Source of the DNA: a virus
Reading direction: 5' to 3' (one strand)
IMG/VR virus record: IMGVR_UViG_3300033146_007355
Coordinates: 1 to 23,265 of that record
DNA length: 23,265 nucleotides
The notes beneath the pieces are model-generated. The model made no database searches and was not told the DNA's origin. It saw only the letters and a list, made by a program, of their open reading frames with translations. A program made the position numbers and the translations under genes. This document shows, in pieces, positions 16,410 through 22,348 of the stretch. How positions within the stretch are numbered: the first letter of the stretch is position 1; every line of letters begins with the position of its first letter.

Positions 16410-17093
16410 TTACTTCTCCATTCTATATTTTTCATTTTCATCTAATTCTAATTTGATTTGCTCTTTTTCAGTAAGCTCTTTGAGTTCGATACCTTTTAAT
16501 TTGCTTAAATAGAGCAACCCTAATTTATATAAATAATTTTCATCACCATTATCAACTACTAAATCTGGAGTATAAAAAGCATCAATGTATATATAAAATT
16601 CATTAAATATTTCACTATGCAATTTTTCTATTATTTCAATTTTATCAGCATAAATGGTAACTCCATGATTTTTAAGATAAATAACTCCATAGCCACTAAG
16701 ATTTAATTTTTTAATCTCTTCACCTAATTTCTTTCCAGGCCTAATATAATCTATCGTTTTAGAAATTAAATTATTTTTATTAAAATGTTCTGAGCATAAT
16801 TCAGGCATTAAATAGATAGGATGATAGTGAAGCACATATTTTGAATTTATGTTTAAATGCATATCTATTTCCATAGATACTTTTGGTAAAACATCTTCAG
16901 ATTTCATTTTTCTATAATCAAAACAAACAAATTTTTCAGCATCTTTTTTTAAGTCAATCCCGGAGGGCTTAATCATAATATAATCATCTTGTTTTACTGA
17001 GCAATTTCCTCCTTTTGAGGGCGTATCCAAAATACCCAATAATATTTTATTTAAGCTTAAATATTCATCCCTCATTTTTGTATCATTGTACAT
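16410..17093 (-). CDS. Class II aldolase / L-ribulose-5-phosphate 4-epimerase family
   Basis: A 227-residue member of the zinc-dependent class II aldolase/epimerase family (FucA, AraD, MtnB). Family residues are in order: phosphate-binding GGNCSV (28-33) and KPSG (42-45), the catalytic glutamate in SMEIDMH (E75), zinc histidines in LHYH (H89, H91) and the third zinc histidine in KNHGV (H143). Members cleave or form ketose 1-phosphates or epimerise pentulose 5-phosphates. I cannot separate aldolase from epimerase by eye. Length fits the family. The start overlaps the upstream gene by 11 bases with AAGGAG at spacing 7, so expression is coupled. Beside a phosphoribulokinase-like kinase, a pentulose phosphate substrate is plausible. 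Confidence 0.88.
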   Translation of the reverse strand: MYNDTKMRDEYLSLNKILLGILDTPSKGGNCSVKQDDYIMIKPSGIDLKKDAEKFVCFDYRKMKSEDVLPKVSMEIDMHLNINSKYVLHYHPIYLMPELCSEHFNKNNLISKTIDYIRPGKKLGEEIKKLNLSGYGVIYLKNHGVTIYADKIEIIEKLHSEIFNEFYIYIDAFYTPDLVVDNGDENYLYKLGLLYLSKLKGIELKELTEKEQIKLELDENEKYRMEK

Positions 17094-18396
17094 ATCTTGA
17101 CTCCTTAATATTTTTAAATATTTTCTTAATATCTTTAATTAAATTATCATATTTTCCTTTTAAAATCAATTTATCATTTATTATATTAAACCCAGTAAAA
17201 CCGTTCATTATTGCCTCAAAATCTAAATCATCTGAAATAATTATTTCATACTCTTTATCTTTATTTATGTTTATGAGGAAATTGCTTAAATTCTTTTGAA
17301 TTTGAATATAATTATTAAAATCATTTTCTCTTTTATTTATTGACTCAGTGACTTTAGATAAATTAGCACCTCTGTTTTGAGTATCTCTTTTTATCTTCTG
17401 AATATCAGCAATATCGTTATTAATAAAAATTTTAATTTTGATATAATCACCTGTTACTTCATTATAGAGACTATGTAAACCGTCTAAGATTATAACATCT
17501 GTTTCTCTATTTTTTATTTCTTTATTTTTCTTGAACATTCCGTCAGAATGGTCGTAAACAGGAATGCTCACAATATCAGAAATATTATGATATAAATCTT
17601 TAATATCTAAAGATAATTTAATCAAATTATTAGCATCAGGGTTATAATGGGTAAGGGAATCCCATTTGCTTGAAGTCCTATTATATTTATGGTACCCATC
17701 TCCCTCAATTATAATAGCATTAAAAATATCTTTTATCTCTTTTGAGATTACTGATTTCCCGGCACCACTCTTTCCTGAAACACCAATTATTAATTTAGAG
17801 CAATTATATGCGTGATATTTTATTCCTAGATTGCTAAGGTCGTCAACAACGGAATCCCCAAACATAATCACTTTTGATTTATCAGGATTATTCACTAATT
17901 CTAATGCTCTATTAATTAAATTCTTATTTGGTTTTTCGATTTCATATTCTTCTGAAGTTACTATAAAATCAATCAAATCAATAAATCCTGTTTGCCTTAA
18001 TTTATTTAATTGGTTCATTAAATAGAAGTTCGTAATGGCAACTATTTTTTTATTTGATAATTTAGAATGCTTTAAAATATAGAACATATTTTTATCTACT
18101 TTCAGATTTTTAATAAAAATAGATTCGTAATTCTCAATAATAGATAGAATTTTAGATAATGAAAAACCATTATTCTCACCAAGCACCTTAAAATATAATT
18201 CTTTTTTATGGTGATTAGCTTGCAAATCTCTACACTTAATTTCGTTCTTAGCTAAATTATATTCTTTTTCAGAAATATTATATTTATCAAAAGTATTCTC
18301 TAAAGCCATTTTATGGGCTAAAGAATAATTGAAAATAGTATCATCAATATCTAAAAATATAAAATCGTAATTTTTAACTAATTTAATTAAATTCAT
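17083..18396 (-). CDS. HAD phosphatase fused to phosphoribulokinase/uridine kinase-like kinase
   Basis: A 437-residue two-domain enzyme. Residues 1 to about 195 are a HAD phosphatase of the YjjG type: FLDIDDT (nucleophile D16, acid D18), AITNFY, EIEKPN and GDSVVDD are motifs I to IV. Residues about 203 to 400 are a P-loop kinase: Walker A GKSGAGKS, EGDGYHKYNR and THYNPDAN, and further on RDTQNRG, all matching phosphoribulokinase/uridine kinase signatures. A phosphatase and a kinase in one chain suggests the product of one is the substrate of the other, as when a sugar bisphosphate is made and then trimmed to the 1-phosphate. The start is ATG 18396 with GGAG 6 bases before, sharing one base with the upstream stop (TAATG). 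An upstream TTG at 18408 is rejected. Confidence 0.88.
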   Translation of the reverse strand: MNLIKLVKNYDFIFLDIDDTIFNYSLAHKMALENTFDKYNISEKEYNLAKNEIKCRDLQANHHKKELYFKVLGENNGFSLSKILSIIENYESIFIKNLKVDKNMFYILKHSKLSNKKIVAITNFYLMNQLNKLRQTGFIDLIDFIVTSEEYEIEKPNKNLINRALELVNNPDKSKVIMFGDSVVDDLSNLGIKYHAYNCSKLIIGVSGKSGAGKSVISKEIKDIFNAIIIEGDGYHKYNRTSSKWDSLTHYNPDANNLIKLSLDIKDLYHNISDIVSIPVYDHSDGMFKKNKEIKNRETDVIILDGLHSLYNEVTGDYIKIKIFINNDIADIQKIKRDTQNRGANLSKVTESINKRENDFNNYIQIQKNLSNFLININKDKEYEIIISDDLDFEAIMNGFTGFNIINDKLILKGKYDNLIKDIKKIFKNIKESRYVQ

Positions 18397-18995
18397 TAAT
18401 TTCTCCAAAAAGATGGTAAATCAGTACATATAGATAAGTTTATAGGCTTCATAACTTTATTTACTTTTTCAACAATTATTTTTGTGAGTTCTTGACTTTC
18501 GCCATATAATTCCGGCGAAACTAAAATTACTTTTTGCTCCTGATGTGTTAAAGCTATATATAATAATTCATCATAAGGCTTTAAATTATTCCAATCACTA
18601 TAATCTAACCAAACATATTCAGGCTTCACCAAATTCATAAGTTTTGTGGTAATAATTTCATATTCTGAAATTCTTAAAATAAATTTATTAGAAATTTCAG
18701 GATTTGACTTAGAAATTCTAATAATATCTGGAATCTGTGAATCTAGAAAATAATACTTATTGCTAAATTTTTTCATAATATCGATTATTTTCTCTTCAAT
18801 CCCAGACTCTTTGGAATTAATAATAATATCAACATCAGAAGATAACTTTTTCATAAAATCAATAAACGGAACACCATTACCAGGGTCATGTGTTACAACC
18901 AAGCTATTTTCATAAAATCTAATATCAATTTCAATAGCTTTATTTTGGCCAATCTTATCTATCTGTGCTCTATGTAAAAATATTTTATCAATCAT
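18396..18995 (-). CDS. Glycerophosphodiester phosphodiesterase-like protein
   Basis: A 199-residue protein with the N-terminal active-site pattern of the GDPD/PI-PLC TIM-barrel group: LHRA (H8, R9), EIDIRF (E22, D24) and VVTHDP (H36, D37). These are the metal-binding and catalytic positions in glycerophosphodiesterases, which hydrolyse phosphodiesters to an alcohol plus a sugar or glycerol phosphate. It is shorter than typical members (about 240 or more), and the later barrel strands (KYYFLDSQ, FILRISEY, YVWLDYSD) are abbreviated. No signal peptide is present, so it acts in the cytoplasm, unlike many secreted GDPDs. It overlaps the upstream gene by 8 bases and the downstream one by 1. The substrate is unknown and may be a precursor or donor in the sugar pathway. 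Confidence 0.72.
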   Translation of the reverse strand: MIDKIFLHRAQIDKIGQNKAIEIDIRFYENSLVVTHDPGNGVPFIDFMKKLSSDVDIIINSKESGIEEKIIDIMKKFSNKYYFLDSQIPDIIRISKSNPEISNKFILRISEYEIITTKLMNLVKPEYVWLDYSDWNNLKPYDELLYIALTHQEQKVILVSPELYGESQELTKIIVEKVNKVMKPINLSICTDLPSFWRN

Positions 18996-19296
18996 TATCG
19001 TTCTCCCAATCTGCCTTCTTACGTCTGTATGTTAGAAAAATAGCGTGGAGCTGATTATCATCAGCTAATTCTTTATTTTTAACAAATTCATCATAACTTA
19101 TTGAGTCATTACGAACAAAATAATCTGAAATGAAACTGAAATTATTAATTCTGAGCTTCTCTTTAATTTTATTCTTTTTTATAAATTCATCAATAATATC
19201 TAAATTAATAATATCCTTAGAAAAGAGAAGAGCTTTGAACTCTTCATCTTTTTCTATTTTTTCAAATATTTCTTCTTTAAGAACTTTAGTTCGCAT
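18988..19296 (-). CDS. Small unknown protein
   Basis: A 102-residue charged, helical protein of no recognised family. It has no cysteine, membrane segment or catalytic motif, and ends in an acidic tail WENDND. AAAAGG precedes the ATG. The 8-base overlap with the GDPD-like gene implies translational coupling, so it belongs to the cassette's transcription unit. It may be an accessory subunit, but nothing shows what it does. Confidence 0.75.
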   Translation of the reverse strand: MRTKVLKEEIFEKIEKDEEFKALLFSKDIINLDIIDEFIKKNKIKEKLRINNFSFISDYFVRNDSISYDEFVKNKELADDNQLHAIFLTYRRKKADWENDND

Positions 19297-19314
19297 TTTT
19301 AACCTTTTCCTTTT

Positions 19315-19509
19315 TTAGAGATATTTTTTTACATAAGCTCCATTTATTGTAATAAAAACTGATTTCCTACCGTTAGGTGTTTCGGTATGTAAGTTATCCT
19401 TTGAAGATAACTGACTCTGTCTTGATTTCATTATTCTGTGCTCTTTAAGAATTTTGTTTAGATTTGTTGATCCTGTAGGTATTCCTGATTTTAATCCTGA
19501 CTTAGCCAT
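19315..19509 (-). CDS. Small basic unknown protein
   Basis: A 64-residue lysine-, serine- and threonine-rich protein with a good ribosome binding site (AAGGAG before its ATG). It has a central basic stretch (KEHRIMKSRQSQ) and ends in a strand-like KSVFITINGAYVKKYL. It is the first gene after repeat R2 on this strand, and R2 lies in its presumed leader. No family is recognised. The net positive charge and small size would suit a nucleic-acid-associated or host-interaction role, without further support. Confidence 0.62.
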   Translation of the reverse strand: MAKSGLKSGIPTGSTNLNKILKEHRIMKSRQSQLSSKDNLHTETPNGRKSVFITINGAYVKKYL

Positions 19510-19557
19510 AATTGGGCTCCTTTGTTTTGGTTATTTGATTTATTTCCCTTACCTTAT

Positions 19558-19706
19558 ATAGATAATATAATACATTATTTAAATTAAATAACGTTTATTT
19601 TGCTTAAATTATCTAAGTGCTTAGTTTAGAACAACTTAGGGCCCAAATAAATTTGAGCCCTTTTGTAAGTTTTTGCTAAGTTCTTTAAAATCAACAACTT
19701 ATGGAT
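19558..19706 (+). repeat. 149-base direct repeat, copy R2
   Basis: This is the second copy of the repeat at 1-149, same orientation, same length, offset 19557 throughout. It separates the hydroxymethylase gene (stop at 19719) from the sugar cassette (first ATG at 19509), all on the minus strand. The left arm contains TTTATTTTGCTTAA (19594-19607) and the dyad CTAAG-TG-CTTAG (19613-19624). The core hairpin is GC-rich here rather than AT-rich as in R1. On the minus strand, the arm nearest the small basic gene could hold its promoter, but no clear -35/-10 pair is seen. Confidence 0.92.
19639..19664 (+). terminator. Rho-independent terminator inside repeat R2
   Basis: A 10-pair stem with one mismatch (left arm GGGCCCAAAT, right arm ATTTGAGCCC, 2-base loop) is followed by TTTT. 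Plus-strand orientation is favoured because the minus side lacks a T run. Yet both neighbouring genes run on the minus strand, so it would stop antisense transcripts or be a passenger of the repeat. Confidence 0.6.
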
Positions 19707-19718
19707 TCTAAGTATCTT

Positions 19719-20414
19719 CTACTGTTCTGCTTCTATATATTTTTCTATGAATTTAAAATGCCGTTCATAAACATGCAAACTAGAAGTAGTCCAAATAAGT
19801 TCACCCTTTTTTAGCTTTGGATAAGTTTTAATTAAATCATAATATAATTTATTAAAAACGAAATTAGCCCAATAAACATCATTATTATATCCCATTACAG
19901 AATCTCCGCTCCTCATCAAATAATGAGAATATAATGCACCTTCTCTAATAAAGAATTGATTTGCATAGGTGCAAATAAAATCACTCATTCCATCTTTATT
20001 AAAATCTTTATGCATACTGGGTCTATTATATAGCATCACTGCTCTTCTACTAAACTCATTATTTTTAAGTTCATTTAGGGTATTTTTATATTGCTCTCCA
20101 TTTTCTTTTGAGAATATACACCAACCATAATTTGAATTTATTTCGCCATTTTTGCTAGAGACATCTTCCCATATTTTAGGAGTTTTTCCAGGAATATCTT
20201 TAACAAATAAACTTTGGCTTAAATACCATTCTATTTCTCGGTCTGCATATTCATAACTAGGTTTGCGAATAATGTAAGGTTCATCAGCAATAAAATTAGC
20301 TCCGATTATTTCAATTAATTTAACGCCGGTTTTGTCAATTACGAAATTCTCTTTTTTATATTCATCAATGAACATATTCCTAATATCTTTAACTTTTATT
20401 ATTTTATTAATCAT
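19719..20414 (-). CDS. 42: dCMP hydroxymethylase-like enzyme (thymidylate synthase fold)
   Basis: A 231-residue enzyme of the thymidylate synthase superfamily, which transfers a one-carbon unit from methylene-tetrahydrofolate to C5 of a pyrimidine nucleotide. Visible family elements are NYGWCIF, SRRAVMLYNRP, the nucleophile cysteine in DFICTY (C148), phosphate-binding R-S-x-D in MRSGDSV (R168, S169, D171), and LHVYERH (H214, Y216). The residue that reads the base is Asn in thymidylate synthases (GLPFN) and Asp in T4 dCMP hydroxymethylase. Here the aligned GYNND gives Asp179, so a cytosine substrate is predicted. Methylation rather than hydroxymethylation of dCMP cannot be excluded. It overlaps the pyrophosphatase by 8 bases and has AGAGG before its ATG. 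It is shorter than most family members (T4 gp42 has 246). Confidence 0.8.
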   Translation of the reverse strand: MINKIIKVKDIRNMFIDEYKKENFVIDKTGVKLIEIIGANFIADEPYIIRKPSYEYADREIEWYLSQSLFVKDIPGKTPKIWEDVSSKNGEINSNYGWCIFSKENGEQYKNTLNELKNNEFSRRAVMLYNRPSMHKDFNKDGMSDFICTYANQFFIREGALYSHYLMRSGDSVMGYNNDVYWANFVFNKLYYDLIKTYPKLKKGELIWTTSSLHVYERHFKFIEKYIEAEQ

Positions 20415-20871
20415 TTTGTGCTGCCTCTATTAAATCTAAAAAGTATGGCGCCTTCCATTCTGGTGGTTTTATGCAATCAAATGTAGTGCCTCGTTTTGTT
20501 TTTCTTTCTGCTCTTACTTTACTCATATTAGCGGTTTGAATTCTATCCCAGGCTTCTTCAGCCAGAAGTTTATTATTAACTTTTTTAGAAAAGCCAAATA
20601 AATGAACATTTCCCATAGCTACATAAACTAAGTCGAGCAAGCCGTCTATAAATTCTGATTCTGAGATTTTACTTTCATCTCCATCTACAATTATTCCATT
20701 TTTTATTTTAAAGCCTGCAGATTCCACAGTTTCTGTAAGTTCTTCTAATAGGAAATTAAGCCTCATTTTCAGAATTTCTTTATTAGCTTTCTTAAGGTTT
20801 GGTTTATGATCAAATTCATCAGGAAAGAATTTGTTCTGAAATTTAATTACATCTTCTAGTGTTTTGAGCAT
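20407..20871 (-). CDS. MazG-like nucleoside triphosphate pyrophosphatase
   Basis: A 154-residue all-alpha NTP pyrophosphohydrolase of the MazG/HisE-like group. The metal-binding signature is EELTE (43-47) in one helix and EFIDGLLDLVYV (E73, D76, D80) in the next, followed by the phrase AWDRIQTANMSKV and a C-terminal FDCIKPPEWKAP that is typical of phage members. Such enzymes convert dNTPs to dNMPs plus pyrophosphate. Paired with a dCMP-type hydroxymethylase it most likely hydrolyses dCTP, doing the job of T4 gp56 from an unrelated fold: it supplies dCMP and keeps unmodified dCTP out of phage DNA. It is the first gene of the minus-strand operon, with AGGAG upstream and a TATAAATA octamer 53 bases before its ATG. 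Confidence 0.86.
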   Translation of the reverse strand: MLKTLEDVIKFQNKFFPDEFDHKPNLKKANKEILKMRLNFLLEELTETVESAGFKIKNGIIVDGDESKISESEFIDGLLDLVYVAMGNVHLFGFSKKVNNKLLAEEAWDRIQTANMSKVRAERKTKRGTTFDCIKPPEWKAPYFLDLIEAAQND

Positions 20872-20924
20872 ATATTTTTCTCCTCTTTTAAATTAAAATT
20901 TTTCTATAATATAATATATAATTT

Positions 20925-20932
20925 TATTTATA
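20925..20932 (-). promoter_or_regulatory. T4-type late promoter octamer for the nucleotide-modification operon
   Basis: On the minus strand this reads TATAAATA, exact consensus, 53 bases before the pyrophosphatase ATG. If used, the modification genes are transcribed late, or also late, which would be unusual because T4 expresses the equivalents early. Chance occurrence is possible in AT-rich DNA. Confidence 0.4.
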
Positions 20933-21025
20933 GAAATGAAACAATTATTTTAACTTTTTTAATCTTTTATTTAAGCATCTAATAGGGCTTTTAAGGACTT
21001 TGTCTTAAACTAATGGTAATACTCA

Positions 21026-21039
21026 TTTATTTTGCTTAA
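21026..21039 (+). repeat. 14-base word shared with R1 and R2
   Basis: TTTATTTTGCTTAA occurs exactly at 37-50, 19594-19607 and here, each time in an intergenic region. It may be the functional core of the repeat (promoter or protein-binding site) kept where the rest has decayed, or an independent regulatory word. Confidence 0.55.
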
Positions 21040-21147
21040 GTTGCTTCTACTTATCCAGATTTCATTCTTAGGGCAAATTAGAAGAACTCTTATATACCCA
21101 TTTTATAATATATAATTTTACCTCTAAAAATAAAAGGATTTTTTAAA

Positions 21148-21155
21148 AATAAATA
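21148..21155 (+). promoter_or_regulatory. Candidate T4-type late promoter octamer
   Basis: AATAAATA lies 43 bases before the ATG at 21199, the same spacing as at 1684 and close to that at 8516. It would drive the baseplate gene and the fibre-like gene that follows. Confidence 0.45.
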
Positions 21156-21198
21156 TCTATAATTGAACAAAACAGAATAGATAGGAAAAATACATAAT

Positions 21199-22317
21199 AT
21201 GGCACAAAACGTAGAATATAATTCCGATAAAAAGTTGAATCTGGAGACATTGGTTCCTGAGCAGACTATTCATACCGATTATATGCGATTAATAAAAATG
21301 TATGAAGATTATTTAAATAATATGTATAATGACGATAATATTGGAAATAATGTGTCAAATTATTTAGTGGTTGAAAAAGTTCCATATTTCGATAATATAG
21401 ATACAGAGATGGATATTCAAAACACTACCGCTAAAGTCGAAAGATGGAAAAATAAAAGTATTAATGATTATGCTAATGATAATATTAAGAATGTTTCTAA
21501 AAACGTAACATTCGATTATATTAAATCACATATTCCTAGTGGAGCTCAATTATATGTTCAAAAACCTAAAATTGCTGAAACAATAAATTCAAATGGAATC
21601 TCTTTATTAGAAAAAATCTATAGGATTGCAGACGTTCACGATCCCTGGCTTACTCCTTTTAATTTACTTCAAGAGCACGCTGATTTTATGGGTTACGATA
21701 ATAATTTAAGTTTGGTAAATTTAGAACGAGATTCTGATTATGAAACTGAGCAGCAATCAAGATTTATGATTGAGAGCTTACCTCATTGGTATAAAATCAA
21801 AACAACAGAAGACAGTATTAAATTATTATTATTTACTTTCGGCTTATATGGTGGTCTTTTAAATTATTATACAAAAGATTATTCAACAAATAGAGAAAAC
21901 TGGAGTAGTGCTAAAAATTACTTTAATGAAAAAACAGGATATAATCTTACTGATTTAACAGATATTCCTGATGATTATTTTCCAACTCCTCATTTCGCTA
22001 TTTGGTATGATATGGGCGTTGTTGGCGGTAACACATTAAATAATGATGAAACAAGGAAAACAGTAGTAAGAGCAATAAATGCGATAAAACCAGTGAATAA
22101 AATTTTTAGTGGAATAATTTCTATTTATCAAGCTGATCCTGCAAAAATAAGAATTCAAACTGCCCAGATTAGCAAGTGGAGATTAAAAGCCAATTCTTTA
22201 TTATATGGAACTACAAATACCCAAGGTGATACAGGATTTTTTGATTCCATAGATAATGAATATGTGACAAATACGACAAGTTATAGTTATGCTGTGAGTA
22301 ATAGCATTCTGACTTAA
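21199..22317 (+). CDS. Baseplate protein, tail protein I-like
   Basis: A 372-residue structural protein. Its middle and C-terminal part resemble the P2 gpI/T4 gp7-type wedge domain: DPWLTPFNLLQEHADFMGYD, then SRFMIESLPHWYKIKTTEDS with a following hydrophobic helix and glycines (LLLFTFGLYGG), then a strand HFAIWYDMG and TRKTVVRAINAIKPVNK. That succession (entry phrase, an 'H..KGT' type turn, a strand, and a helix ending in KP) is the tail protein I plan, in which the protein links the wedge to the fibres. The first 130 residues are polar and asparagine-rich. A fibre-like gene follows 31 bases later, which supports a fibre-attachment role. Similarity is by pattern only. Confidence 0.6.
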   Translation: MAQNVEYNSDKKLNLETLVPEQTIHTDYMRLIKMYEDYLNNMYNDDNIGNNVSNYLVVEKVPYFDNIDTEMDIQNTTAKVERWKNKSINDYANDNIKNVSKNVTFDYIKSHIPSGAQLYVQKPKIAETINSNGISLLEKIYRIADVHDPWLTPFNLLQEHADFMGYDNNLSLVNLERDSDYETEQQSRFMIESLPHWYKIKTTEDSIKLLLFTFGLYGGLLNYYTKDYSTNRENWSSAKNYFNEKTGYNLTDLTDIPDDYFPTPHFAIWYDMGVVGGNTLNNDETRKTVVRAINAIKPVNKIFSGIISIYQADPAKIRIQTAQISKWRLKANSLLYGTTNTQGDTGFFDSIDNEYVTNTTSYSYAVSNSILT

Positions 22318-22348
22318 CTTTTTAAAAGAGAAGAAACAAGGAGAGATA

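Larger units (their letters stand above)
20872..21198. other. Divergent intergenic region with promoter octamers and partial repeat
   Basis: This 327-base stretch separates the minus-strand pyrophosphatase from the plus-strand tail gene. I see no credible gene in it. It holds a minus-strand octamer (20925-20932), a short bulged hairpin (20991-21008), one copy of the 14-base word TTTATTTTGCTTAA (21026-21039) also found in R1 and R2, and a plus-strand octamer (21148-21155). Outside the shared word the similarity to R1/R2 is not convincing. Confidence 0.7.

Noticed and set aside
16409-16441. Upstream start for the nucleotidyltransferase
   Set aside because: No ribosome binding site. The fold begins at MKIIIPASG, whose ATG 16408 has a well-spaced GGAG.
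18397-18408. Upstream TTG start for the HAD-kinase fusion
   Set aside because: It overlaps the GGAG that serves ATG 18396, and the domain begins after that ATG.
19719-20414. Annotation as plain thymidylate synthase
   Set aside because: The base-selecting asparagine is replaced by aspartate, and the paired pyrophosphatase also points to dCMP.
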